NCBI RefSeq assembly: GCF_000176035.2
Contig: NC_015675.1
Location: 5,274,001 to 5,338,000, forward strand
Origin: Mesorhizobium opportunistum WSM2075
GTDB taxonomy: Bacteria; Pseudomonadota; Alphaproteobacteria; Rhizobiales; Rhizobiaceae
Reading direction: 5' to 3'
DNA length: 64,000 nt
Shown: positions 53,935-62,677 of the stretch, piece after piece
Layout: every line of letters starts with the position of its first letter
How positions within the stretch are numbered: the first letter of the stretch is position 1
Notes under the pieces: model-generated
Database searches by the model: none
Seen by the model: the letters and a program-made list of their open reading frames with translations, nothing else
What the model was told of the DNA's origin: nothing
Made by a program: the position numbers and the translations under genes

Positions 53935-54348
53935 TTAGAGATAGCGGGGATGGCAACTTGCGAGTTGGCCAAATCCGCTGGGGCTGCAGATGTAAGGCGA
54001 ACTGCCTGGGAATGCACCGTCATCGCCCGGATTGAAAGAGACCTTCACAGGCCCTGGCGTGTGAACTTTCATCTGTGGCGGTGATGTAAAAGCGTAGGCA
54101 TTTTCCGTCGTCCGTATCGCACTCGTCGTCAGGAGCGGAGGATCAATTCTAAACGAATGAACCGTGGACATGGCGTAGACCGGCTTGACCGCGGAATTCC
54201 CTCGAACCGAGTGGACCACAGGCTTGATGAAGACCGCATCGGTTTTGGTCGCATCCAGACCCTGACAACCCGAAACCATCGCCACGGCCGCAACAACACA
54301 CAAATTGTATTTGCCTGGACGAAATGCGCCCATTGCGGAACGGTCCAT
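53935..54348 (-). CDS. Rhizobial lipoprotein, paralogue 1
   Basis: The start at 54348 gives a leader with AAVAMVSGC (lipobox, Cys28). The mature part has TKTDAVFIKPVVHSV and AIRTTENAYAFTSP, and ends GSSPYICSPSGFGQLASC. It is clearly paralogous to the gene at 55606 (shared VSGCQ, TTE-AYA, TPGPVKVS, PSGFGQ-A-C). It is convergent with galE, one base apart. Outer-membrane lipoprotein of unknown role. Confidence 0.78.
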   Translation of the reverse strand: MDRSAMGAFRPGKYNLCVVAAVAMVSGCQGLDATKTDAVFIKPVVHSVRGNSAVKPVYAMSTVHSFRIDPPLLTTSAIRTTENAYAFTSPPQMKVHTPGPVKVSFNPGDDGAFPGSSPYICSPSGFGQLASCHPRYL

Positions 54349-54635
54349 CACGTATCCCCTCCTATCAAAGCCGACGGCGGGCACGACATTCCATGCTTTC
54401 GTCGCTTCACGCCGCATGAGTAGCCACTCGCCACTTACAATCACGCAGAAACATTAGACGACGCTTATTAAACAGACCGTGCAGCAGGCCAGCGTCTCGC
54501 TCTTCTTTAGAATTGAATGCAATTAATCGGAGATCGGCGCGCCGATAACTCCGGCCGTCCTGAAGTCTTACGATAGGTGATTCGCAAGCTCCTTGACAGG
54601 CTCAAGGCACCACCGGCTCGATGGCTGAACGCGAC
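54349..54635. other. Duplicated leader upstream of lipoprotein 1
   Basis: On the minus strand TTTAATAAG-N4-CTAAT followed by GGCGAGTGGCTACTCATGCG matches the sequence upstream of the second lipoprotein (TTTTAATAAG...CTAAT...GGCGATTGGCTGGTCACGCG), so promoter and leader were duplicated together with the genes. Confidence 0.6.
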
Positions 54636-55238
54636 CTAATTCTTGGAATCAATCAGCTTGCGGGTCTCTTCGAACTGCGCGCTCTTGGTGTCGCCGACTT
54701 CGAATTTCCGGTATTCGTCGGAAGGATCCTCGGGGGTTCGCTTGAACCCATACCATTCCCCATCGGGATCCTTGCGCTGCTCGATGGACCCGCCCTTGAT
54801 GCGATGGCTGTAGCAGGTGCGCTGCTGCTTGCCCTTATAGCTCTTGGACCGCCAGGCGAGGTCCATGCACATCTTGCCGTTGTTCATGACCAACCACTTG
54901 CCCTCGGCGACGGAGGCTGAATCCTGCCCCGACGTCCAGGCCCGGAGGGGTCGATCGGCCTTTCCGAAATAGGCCGCTCCGTCTTTCCATATCCATGTAT
55001 GGTCGGCGTAGAGAAGCTGCAATTCAAAGGCTGTCGGAACGGTGACGGTTGCTTCCTCAGGCTTAGAGGTCTTCTCGTTAGCCGCATGAGCGGCTCCCGA
55101 AAATGCCAACTGGCCGCAAATGACCAGCAGAGGCGCAAGCCTGGCAGACCAGCTGCGTTCCCGATCTCTATTTGTGCGTGGCCGAGGCAATCCGGTGGAA
55201 GTCGTCAGCACAATCAGCGATCTCATGTCGTCCCACAT
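54636..55238 (-). CDS. DUF995-family exported protein, paralogue 1
   Basis: A long N-terminal region leads to a signal-like helix (LAPLLVICGQLAFSGAAHA); the mature protein has YADHTWIWKDGAAYFGK, LRAWTSGQDS, GKMCMDLAWRSK, RTCYSHRIKGG and KDPDGEWYGF, all shared in order with the protein at 59797. The start is uncertain (55238 or 55226, with longer options). DUF995 proteins are small periplasmic beta-rich proteins in rhizobia, function unknown. Confidence 0.72.
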   Translation of the reverse strand: MWDDMRSLIVLTTSTGLPRPRTNRDRERSWSARLAPLLVICGQLAFSGAAHAANEKTSKPEEATVTVPTAFELQLLYADHTWIWKDGAAYFGKADRPLRAWTSGQDSASVAEGKWLVMNNGKMCMDLAWRSKSYKGKQQRTCYSHRIKGGSIEQRKDPDGEWYGFKRTPEDPSDEYRKFEVGDTKSAQFEETRKLIDSKN

Positions 55239-55605
55239 CTCGATCCAGCGCCGCAGCAACCCGATCGTGACCGGGAACGCGCCACAACGGAGCGCTCTCC
55301 CATCGACGCAACGCCAGGTTTCGGGCAGCGCTGTCAGCACCTTGGCATGAGAGCATTAGCAGTCGGGCAAAGGCCGATGTCAACCTTGCGCGCCATAGCC
55401 AGGTGCTTCGGGCCGCAGGCGCCAGGCCGCGTAAACGCGTGCTGGCTCGAGACTTCGACGTCAAGCCAAGAGGGGCGGCGGAAGAGGGTTCGAAGGCAGT
55501 CGTCGATTGATATCAGCGCTGTGTAAATCCGGGCGCGACGGGTGGCTGGCACGGCTTGCTCCGCCCCCTCCCCGCACCCGGATTCCAGCCCCCGCTGAAC
55601 TTTTG
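55239..55605. other. Gene-free region between DUF995 and lipoprotein 2
   Basis: No supported gene; short ORFs on both strands lack ribosome-binding sites. It should hold the promoter of the DUF995 gene. Confidence 0.4.
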
Positions 55606-56025
55606 CTAACGGGCGCGGCAAGCCGCGCGCTGGCCAAATCCGCTCGGGCCGCAAATCCAGGGCGAATGGCCGAGGAATGGACCACCCAGCCTATAGGAAA
55701 CCTTCATCGGCGCCGGCGTGACGATCCTGGCCCGCTGCGGCCGCACGAAGACGGCGTAGGCCGTCTCGGTCGTGCGCGTCACGCTGCTCGTCTGCATGAG
55801 GGACTTGCGATGGAACACGCCAACCCGCTTCTTGCCGACGTAGTGGATTTTCTTGGCCGGCGCATGCACCGCAGGCTTACCGGCGGCAAGCTTACCGGCG
55901 AGCGAGCCGGTCGTAGTCACGTCCATGCTCTGGCAACCGGAGACCATCGACATCAATGCAATGGCGGCTATAGACCAGGCATTTTTTCTGCCTTTTACAG
56001 CCAAACCCCTCATGAACTTGTTCAT
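55606..56025 (-). CDS. Rhizobial lipoprotein, paralogue 2
   Basis: The 139-residue protein has the lipobox MVSGC (Cys31) and after it QSMDVTTTGSLAGKL, VTRTTETAYAVFVRP and GPFLGHSPWICGPSGFGQRA. The C-terminal half aligns with paralogue 1 through its two cysteines. GGGATAG lies upstream of ATG 56025. Likely an outer-membrane lipoprotein that works with the polysaccharide machinery around it, by position only. Confidence 0.8.
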   Translation of the reverse strand: MNKFMRGLAVKGRKNAWSIAAIALMSMVSGCQSMDVTTTGSLAGKLAAGKPAVHAPAKKIHYVGKKRVGVFHRKSLMQTSSVTRTTETAYAVFVRPQRARIVTPAPMKVSYRLGGPFLGHSPWICGPSGFGQRAACRAR

Positions 56026-56311
56026 CGTCTATCCCCTGCCGAAAAACGCAAGTTGATTGGATGCGGAGATATTTTTCTTTGGTGTCTTCCGCGCCGCGTG
56101 ACCAGCCAATCGCCGTTCACATCATGAACATATATTAGGGGATACTTATTAAAATTCGCGCAAACGGCGTGGTGAATGCCACCTTCCGGCGCTCGATCGG
56201 ATATTGTTAAAATTTGATCTTATTTTTACGTCCGCGGCTAATGCTCGCCGTCCGACAATGGAGGCCGTCAACCAAGGCGAACGCAGCTCTTTGCGCGGAT
56301 GCCTCCGGGCG
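56026..56311. other. Promoter and leader of lipoprotein 2
   Basis: Holds the sequence TTTTAATAAG...CTAAT (minus strand, around 56140-56155), homologous to that before paralogue 1. No gene. Confidence 0.55.
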
Positions 56312-58192
56312 TCAGCGTCGGGTTTCCCAACCTGGATCAAAGTAGAATTTTCGGGTCCCGATATTGCCCTGGCCAGCACCGGAAACCACATAGGCGATGC
56401 GTACGATGCGCAAGCCGACCGCGCCTTGCTGCAGCCCGTAGACGCCCTCCATGCCACGGTCGTAGAGACTCATAGCCGGCACGATGAGCGCCAGCATGGC
56501 GAGCGACGCCTGCAAGGCGACTCTCGCGGCATTGGCGCGCAGCGGAACCTTGTTCTCGATGACATGTCTCACGACGATGACCGCCACCAGAAGCCCATAG
56601 AGGAAGGCATTCAACGCGGCGAACCAGTAGAACCCGGTGGCGTCGAAGGGGTGCTCCACAAGCAACACCGGCAGCGCCGCACCGATCGCCAGCATCACGT
56701 AGGGCGCGAACGCACGAACTGGCAGAAGGTGCTTGGGGCCGCTACCCTTGGGCGTGACACGGAAATCGACGAACGATTTGGTCAGATAGTCGCGCAGCGA
56801 CGATAGCGTGCCGGCCAGCACCCAGGGCCAGCGCGCGAAGAACAGAAACAGCGTCCCCTCCCAACTGATCGTCTTGGCCGTGACCGGCCGCGACACGCCA
56901 AAAACCTTCAGCATCACTACCAAGCCGACCAGGGCGACCGCATTCGGCAGGTAGTAGAAGAGGAAGTCGAGATACATGACATTGGCGAAATTGCGCCCGG
57001 TAAACAGCGCATATATCGGCATGACGTACATCAGCAACGCAAAGACGGCGAATAGAGGATACCAGAGCTGGCAAAAAAGAAACTGGAACTTCAACCGCGG
57101 CGACAGCTTGGCCAAATATGCAGGCGAATACTCGAGCAGGATCGTCATCAGACTCCGCGACCATTGGAATTCCTGGGTGATAAGATCGGCAAAAGTCTGA
57201 GGCCCATCGCCATGCGCGATGGCATCCAAGGCGTGCACGCCGCGCCATCCGGCCGCGTTGATCAGCATCGAGGTGGAATGATCCTCTGCCAGTTCCGGAC
57301 CAAGACCGCCCGCCTCCTTCAGCGCCTTGGTTCGCACGGCATAGTGCGAGCCGATGCAAAGCGGCGCCCCGCCGCCGGTATGGCCGGACTGCAAGGGTCC
57401 ATGGAACATCCCTTCCGGAAACAGCCGGCCACGCGCAGACCAGCTTTCGGCGGCATTGTTGTCGCAAATGCTGGGCGCCGAGACATAGCCGACTGCGGGA
57501 TCGGCGAAGGGATAGAGGATTTCCCTGAGATAGGTCGGCGTCGGCACATGATCGGCATCCAACTGAGCGACGAAATCATAACGCTCATAACCATAGTGGT
57601 CGTAGAAGAACGCCAGATTGCCTTCCTTGCAGCGGGTGCGGCGCGGCCATGTCTTGCGGTGATAGTCTTCCCTTCCGCGCCGTGTCGAGATCAGTACACC
57701 GTGGGCATCGCACCATCGAACCGTCTCCTCCGAGGGGTCCTCGTCCGCCAGCCAGGTCTCATGCGGATAATCCTGCACAAGCATCGCTTGCAGCGTGCGC
57801 GCCACCACGGAGAAGGGTTCAGACGGAGCCTTGGTCACCACCATGGCGACGCGCGAACGCGTCGGGATACTGTAAAGCTTGGACGGTTTCCTAGACGCGT
57901 GAACATTAAGCAGGAAGTACATCGGCATCAAGGTCAGCCAGGCCAGCACGAGTGTTGCAAAGGTGAATGGCCCGATATGTTCGATATGCTCCGGCTTCAA
58001 CCACCAGATCCAGAAAAAGCCGAGGGTGACGAACCAGAAAGCTAAGCCGAACCGTAGAATCCGCTGATGGGTAGCCGACAGGACGGGCACGAGAAAAGGA
58101 GCCTTCCCTGCCGCCTTGGCCAGAGCCGCTCCAGGCCTTTGTTTCGAGCTGGTCCTACCGCTGATGGTTCCTACGTCCGCGGAAACACTCAT
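56312..58192 (-). CDS. Processive membrane glycosyltransferase GT2, cellulose-synthase-like
   Basis: The 626-residue protein has two N-terminal membrane helices (about 46-65 and 75-96), a cytoplasmic GT2 domain with D-A-D (LDADH, 211-215), the catalytic AED (302-304) and a QWSRS motif (343-347) that replaces the usual QxxRW, then six or so C-terminal helices. It fits a processive polysaccharide synthase that makes and secretes a beta-linked glycan at the inner membrane. No PilZ domain is present. It is divergent from the GH26-like gene with a 619-bp shared region. Confidence 0.88.
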   Translation of the reverse strand: MSVSADVGTISGRTSSKQRPGAALAKAAGKAPFLVPVLSATHQRILRFGLAFWFVTLGFFWIWWLKPEHIEHIGPFTFATLVLAWLTLMPMYFLLNVHASRKPSKLYSIPTRSRVAMVVTKAPSEPFSVVARTLQAMLVQDYPHETWLADEDPSEETVRWCDAHGVLISTRRGREDYHRKTWPRRTRCKEGNLAFFYDHYGYERYDFVAQLDADHVPTPTYLREILYPFADPAVGYVSAPSICDNNAAESWSARGRLFPEGMFHGPLQSGHTGGGAPLCIGSHYAVRTKALKEAGGLGPELAEDHSTSMLINAAGWRGVHALDAIAHGDGPQTFADLITQEFQWSRSLMTILLEYSPAYLAKLSPRLKFQFLFCQLWYPLFAVFALLMYVMPIYALFTGRNFANVMYLDFLFYYLPNAVALVGLVVMLKVFGVSRPVTAKTISWEGTLFLFFARWPWVLAGTLSSLRDYLTKSFVDFRVTPKGSGPKHLLPVRAFAPYVMLAIGAALPVLLVEHPFDATGFYWFAALNAFLYGLLVAVIVVRHVIENKVPLRANAARVALQASLAMLALIVPAMSLYDRGMEGVYGLQQGAVGLRIVRIAYVVSGAGQGNIGTRKFYFDPGWETRR

Positions 58193-58254
58193 ACACGCAC
58201 CGCCGCCACTTCGAACGTCAGCCGACCGACGGCCAACAACCCAAAACCCGGCTA

Positions 58255-58328
58255 CAGAATCCGCTTGAGCTGCTTTAGAGTCAACTAAATTAAGAACTCG
58301 TTAACTATGATTCTTGAGAACTGGTTAA
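58255..58328 (-). promoter_or_regulatory. CtrA-type box and promoter of the GT2 gene
   Basis: On the minus strand TTAACCA...TAGTTAA forms a 28-bp dyad (58301-58328, one mismatch); the inner TTAA is repeated as TTAA-N7-TTAA. Five bases on is TTGACT (58284-58279), 17 bp later GATTCT (58261-58256) as -10. The gene starts 64 bp further. Confidence 0.7.
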
Positions 58329-58472
58329 CCTAACGCGTTGAATCGCAGTACGAATTCCACATGCTTGCTGGTCACCAGGCCAGTTCTGACCGGGCAAATA
58401 GGGAATTTTTTCGCTGGGAGATTCACGAATGGGGATCAGACCCCACCAGACCGTAGCGTTCCAAGAGCAGCG

Positions 58473-58546
58473 TTAACCATGTTGCGAATGTCATGGTTAA
58501 GCAACCGTTAATTGCACTTGACTCTTGGCCCCGGCCGGCTCTTAAT
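58473..58546 (+). promoter_or_regulatory. CtrA-type box and promoter of the GH26-like gene
   Basis: TTAACCATG (58473-58481) and CATGGTTAA (58492-58500) form a perfect dyad spanning 28 bp; TTAA-N7-TTAA runs 58497-58511. TTGACT at 58518-58523 and CTTAAT at 58541-58546 (17-bp spacer) are -35 and -10 candidates. Confidence 0.72.
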
Positions 58547-58811
58547 TTAGCAAGGGATGATATATATCGGGATGTTGACGCGAATTTGTGAGTATCGCGG
58601 CGAAGTCTCTCTGTAGCTCCTTTGTGTCGGTGCCTCGAGAGACAATTTTGGGTGGGTTCCGTGCGAGGTTCGCACGCCACCAATCGCTCCGAAATCCCAC
58701 AGATTCCCCCAACTGAGCCGATCGGTTTTGGGCGGTCGTGTCGATCACGCATCGACGCGCGGTGGCGACGCTTTGATTTCCGCGGGAAGTTGAGGCGATG
58801 GGAGAACAAAT

Positions 58812-59735
58812 ATGAAAAACTATACGGCAAGTGCACTTGCAATTGCCCTGGCGTTGGGTGGGAGCATGACATTCCCGACCATCGGAAGCGCTGGCTCCAC
58901 GGCTGGGACGGATCCCGTCCAGACCAACAGTGCGGCTTCAGCGTTCGGATCCTATGATCCCTACGGCGACTTCACCGCCGACAAGAGCGCCAGCATCGAG
59001 GAACTGTTCTTGCCTTGGGAAGACGTCGACCTGGCGAGCCTGCCCTTGGCCGACGCCTATGCGCTTCAGCGAGGCCGGTCGCTCTTGATCACCATCGAGC
59101 CGTGGACCTGGTCGAAGGACTGGCGCATCACCCCGAACGAACTGCGCGACGGCATATTGAGCGGCAGATATGACGCCAACATGCAGGCAATCTGCGATCT
59201 CGTGGGAGGCATGAAGAGCCCCGTGACCATTCGCTGGGCGCAGGAAATGGAGGACAAGAACGGTCGCTTCACCTGGGCCAACTGGGCGCCCAAGGACTGG
59301 ATATCCGCTTACAAGCGCGAGGTCGATATCTGCCGCAAAGCCGCCCCTGCCGCCAAATACATGTGGTCACCCAAAGGCGACGAGGGTCTGGAAAAATATT
59401 ACCCCGGCGACGACTATGTCGACGTCATAGGCTTGTCGGTGTTCGGTCTGCAGAAAAAGGACAATGACGAGACCGGTCGTGACCGGACGTTCGCCGAGAC
59501 ATTGAAGCCCGGCTATGATCGCGTCGCGGGTTTCAACAAGCCGATCGAGGTGGCTGAGCTCGGCTATGTCGGGAAGCAGGGATACGTTTCGCAATGGGAG
59601 GCCGATTCCCGCAAGTCCTACTCGGAATTTCCGGCCCTGACCTCGGTCGTCTACTTCAATCAGAAGGAAGTGTGGCCGTGGCTGGGGGGCTACGGGCTGC
59701 CTGATTGGAGGGTTACCCAGCACGTCCTTCCCTAG
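58812..59735 (+). CDS. Secreted glycoside hydrolase, GH26-like
   Basis: The 307-residue protein has a signal peptide (ASALAIALALGGSMTFPTIG...) and a TIM-barrel with the acid/base site RWAQEME (E145) and the nucleophile in PIEVAELGY (E249), the two-glutamate layout of GH26 and related clan-A beta-glycanases. It should cut a beta-linked polysaccharide in the periplasm or outside, perhaps the product of the divergent GT2. Such synthase/glycanase pairs are common in exopolysaccharide systems. Confidence 0.8.
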   Translation: MKNYTASALAIALALGGSMTFPTIGSAGSTAGTDPVQTNSAASAFGSYDPYGDFTADKSASIEELFLPWEDVDLASLPLADAYALQRGRSLLITIEPWTWSKDWRITPNELRDGILSGRYDANMQAICDLVGGMKSPVTIRWAQEMEDKNGRFTWANWAPKDWISAYKREVDICRKAAPAAKYMWSPKGDEGLEKYYPGDDYVDVIGLSVFGLQKKDNDETGRDRTFAETLKPGYDRVAGFNKPIEVAELGYVGKQGYVSQWEADSRKSYSEFPALTSVVYFNQKEVWPWLGGYGLPDWRVTQHVLP

Positions 59736-59796
59736 GGTGCTGGACCGGGTGTAGGCGTAAAAACTGGGCGTGGCGTAAAATGGTTGGGGTGGGGTC

Positions 59797-60315
59797 GTGA
59801 AACGAGTACTGGGGAATTGTATCGGAACGGCGTTTGCCTGTTCCATCGTATTTCTTGCTTTCCAGCTTCCGGCAATGGCCAAGACAGCGGTGCAAATCGC
59901 CGACCTGGCCAAGAAGGCCGAGGTGGTGCCTGACGAAGGCATTTATCAAATGTACCAGAACCGTTCATGGCTCTGGGGTCGAAACGGCACAGGGTATTTT
60001 GCCGTGCAGCGCCGTCAGTTCAGCGCCTGGACCTCGGACAAGGGCAAGCTGGGCTATGGTGACGGCATCTGGTTCATTCCCGGGGGAGGCAAGCTTTGCT
60101 TTCGCGCAAAATGGCATGGCGCCGGAGGCGACTCCAGCGCGCTTTCCTGTTTCGAACATCGCCAGTCCGGCAGAATCCTCTACCAGCGCCGGGTTCCGGA
60201 TGGAGAATGGTATGTCTTCAGGAGCTCGCATCGCAACCTGGCGGACGAATTCATGAAACTGAAACATGGCGACTACGTCACCCGGAAAGAAAACCGGATC
60301 AAAGCAAAGCAGTAG
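59797..60315 (+). CDS. DUF995-family exported protein, paralogue 2
   Basis: The 172-residue protein starts at GTG 59797, with signal peptide VFLAFQLPAMAK-type end (IVFLAFQLPAMA). The mature domain has MYQNRSWLWGRNGTGYFAVQ, FSAWTSDKG, GKLCFRAKWHG, LSCFEHRQSG and VPDGEWYVFRSS, parallel to paralogue 1. It follows the glycosidase on the same strand by 61 bp and is probably co-transcribed from the CtrA-type promoter. Confidence 0.82.
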   Translation: MKRVLGNCIGTAFACSIVFLAFQLPAMAKTAVQIADLAKKAEVVPDEGIYQMYQNRSWLWGRNGTGYFAVQRRQFSAWTSDKGKLGYGDGIWFIPGGGKLCFRAKWHGAGGDSSALSCFEHRQSGRILYQRRVPDGEWYVFRSSHRNLADEFMKLKHGDYVTRKENRIKAKQ

Positions 60316-60343
60316 GCAGCGCCATTCGCGAAAAGCCGCAGGG

Positions 60344-60793
60344 CTAAGCCTTGCGCTCCCAGCGCCGGTCCGGCGTCTGCTGCCAATAGGTCACGGAGTG
60401 GCCCGCGTCCTTCATCGTCTTCCAATGCGCCCGGGCCGCATCGACCTGGGCGGCGTCATGGCCGTCGAACAGGAACACGGCACGCTCGTAACCGCTGAGG
60501 TCGGGCGGCGCCGCGCCATCGACCAGGAACCTTATTTTGGCTTCGTTGGGATTGCCGTCGCCGGTGGTCAACAGGACAGGCTGCTCGCCGGGATAGGCCT
60601 CGCGATCGGTCGCGTGCGCCAGGAACGAATCGTCCCGGAAGGTCCACAGGTGCTGGTCTAGCGCATCGCGCCGCTCGTCGGTGCCGGTCTGCACCACGGC
60701 GCGCCAGCCGCGATCGACGCTGCGCTCGAGCAAACCCGGCAGCGCATCCTCCAGCGTGGATTCAGTCAGATGGTAGAACAGCACTTCGGCCAT
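60344..60793 (-). CDS. holC: DNA polymerase III subunit chi
   Basis: The 149-residue protein has EVLFYHLTESTLEDALPGLL and the chi pattern with LWTFRDDSFLAHA, ending YWQQTPDRRWERKA. It bridges SSB and the clamp loader in the replisome. It lies nine bases after pepA on the same strand, the usual order in alphaproteobacteria. Confidence 0.94.
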   Translation of the reverse strand: MAEVLFYHLTESTLEDALPGLLERSVDRGWRAVVQTGTDERRDALDQHLWTFRDDSFLAHATDREAYPGEQPVLLTTGDGNPNEAKIRFLVDGAAPPDLSGYERAVFLFDGHDAAQVDAARAHWKTMKDAGHSVTYWQQTPDRRWERKA

Positions 60794-60802
60794 GGATCGA
60801 GG

Positions 60803-62317
60803 TCAGCTCTCGTAATGATCGCGCACCAGCCGGTCGAGCAGCCGCACACCAAAGCCCGAGCCCCACGACTGGTTGATCTCGTTCGACGGCGAGCCCATCG
60901 CCGTGCCGGCGATGTCCAGATGCGCCCAGGGCGTGTCCTTGACGAAGCGCTGCAGGAACTGCGCGGCGATGATCGCGCCGCCGTAGCGGCCGCCTATGTT
61001 CTTCATGTCGGCGTTCTTGGAATCGATCAGCTTGTCGTATTCGGCGCCAAGCGGCATGCGCCACAGCCGCTCCTGCGTCGACTGGCCCGCGGCCGTCAGC
61101 CTTTGCGCCAACTCGTCATTGTTGGAGAACAGGCCGGCGTAATGCACGCCGAGCGCGACCATGATGGCGCCGGTCAGCGTCGCCAGATTGACCATGAATT
61201 TCGGCTGGAAGCGGTCGTTGCAGTACCACAGCGCGTCGGCCAGCACGAGGCGCCCTTCCGCGTCGGTGTTGAGCACCTCGATGGTCTGCCCCGACATGGA
61301 CGTGACAATGTCGCCGGGGCGCTGGGCATGGCCGTCGACGGCGTTTTCCACGAGGCCGATGATGCCGACGACATTGGCCTTCGCCTTGCGGGCGGCCAGC
61401 GCATGCATCAGGCCGGTGACCGCCGCGGCACCGCCCATGTCGCCCTTCATGTCTTCCATGCCCGATGCGGGCTTGATCGAATTGCCGCCGGTGTCGAAGG
61501 TGACACCCTTGCCGACGAAGGCGACAGGGCTGTCCTTGGGCTTGCCGCCGTTCCACTGCATGACGGCCATGCGGGCGCCGCGAGGCGAGCCTTGCGCGAC
61601 GCCGAGCAGCGAGCCCATGCCGAGCTTCTTCATCTCCTTCTCGGCCAGGATCTCGACCTTGACGCCGAGTGCCTCGAGTTCCTTGGCGCGGGCGGCGAAC
61701 TCGACCGGTCCCAGCACGTTTGCCGGCTCGTTGACCAGGTCGCGCGCCAGAAGCACGCCGTCGATCACCGCCTCGGCATCCGCGAAGGCCTTCTTGGCGC
61801 CTGCCGGGTCGGCGGTGTGGATGGTGACCTTGGCTGGCTTCCTGGGATCGGCCTTTGCGTCATCCTTGTCCTTCCTGGTCTTGTACTTGTCGAAGGAATA
61901 GCTGCGCAGGAGAATGCCCGCCGCGAGGCTGGCGGCATCCTTGCCATCGGGCGAGGCGCCGGCCAGGTCGAGCACCACGGCCACATCGGTTGCCTTGCGC
62001 AGCGACGCCGCAATGGTGCCGCCGAGTTTCAGCCAGGCATATTCGTCGAGCCCCGACGCCTTGCCGGCGCCGATCGCGACCAACCTGTCGAGCGAGGATC
62101 CCTCCGGCGCCAGAATTTCGACGACGCCGGCGAACTTGCCGGTGAACTCGGCCACCGGGAAAGCGCGCTCCAGCGTCTTGCCGGGATCGTAAGCCCTGGC
62201 CGCCTCGGTCAAGCCGCCGTCATCCGCCGACAGCACGAGCACGGTGCCCTTCCTGCTCGCCGCAGCCTGGGGCGCGGCGAATTTTGCAAAGGCGATCGAC
62301 GGTCTCGGGTTCATCAT
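60803..62317 (-). CDS. pepA: Leucyl aminopeptidase
   Basis: The 504-residue M17 peptidase has the metal and catalytic motifs [26 protein letters not shown] and [14 protein letters not shown]. It removes N-terminal amino acids and takes part in peptide turnover; in some bacteria PepA also binds DNA. The start is ATG 62317 or the next ATG 62314. It is divergent from lptF, the conserved arrangement. Confidence 0.96.
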   Translation of the reverse strand: MMNPRPSIAFAKFAAPQAAASRKGTVLVLSADDGGLTEAARAYDPGKTLERAFPVAEFTGKFAGVVEILAPEGSSLDRLVAIGAGKASGLDEYAWLKLGGTIAASLRKATDVAVVLDLAGASPDGKDAASLAAGILLRSYSFDKYKTRKDKDDAKADPRKPAKVTIHTADPAGAKKAFADAEAVIDGVLLARDLVNEPANVLGPVEFAARAKELEALGVKVEILAEKEMKKLGMGSLLGVAQGSPRGARMAVMQWNGGKPKDSPVAFVGKGVTFDTGGNSIKPASGMEDMKGDMGGAAAVTGLMHALAARKAKANVVGIIGLVENAVDGHAQRPGDIVTSMSGQTIEVLNTDAEGRLVLADALWYCNDRFQPKFMVNLATLTGAIMVALGVHYAGLFSNNDELAQRLTAAGQSTQERLWRMPLGAEYDKLIDSKNADMKNIGGRYGGAIIAAQFLQRFVKDTPWAHLDIAGTAMGSPSNEINQSWGSGFGVRLLDRLVRDHYES

Positions 62318-62677
62318 GTCCTGCTTTCGGGGAGTGTTTGACTGTGCGCGAAGCGGTTGAAGCGATCCGCGACATTTGGTCGTTTTCCGGCATTTGGCAA
62401 GACTTTGCCAAAATGGCTACCCATATGACACATGGAATCGATGGCGATTCGTCGCGGCACGGCCCCGCTTCATGCCGCAACCTGTTGTTAACCATCGATG
62501 TTCGCCCTTTCTTATCCATTGCCGCCGACACTCCGGTCCACAGCGGCACGCGACGTGGGACGGGAACCGGATCGCCTGCCTGATCGAGCCCATCGGAGCC
62601 AGTTGTGCGGTCGTCGCCGGACAGCTACCCTTAGCGTGGTGGCATGATGCCGTTCGAGAAAACCGAGTAAAGCCTTC
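62318..62677. promoter_or_regulatory. Divergent region between pepA and lptF
   Basis: 360 bp without a gene. It contains a single TTAACCAT at 62488-62495, the same half-site as in the polysaccharide promoters. No -35/-10 pair is certain. Confidence 0.45.

Larger units (their letters stand above)
58193..58811. other. Divergent regulatory region between GT2 and GH26-like genes
   Basis: 619 bp without a supported gene, AT-rich in two blocks. It contains both CtrA-type promoters (58255-58328 minus, 58473-58546 plus) and a leader of about 265 bp before the glycosidase. Confidence 0.55.
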
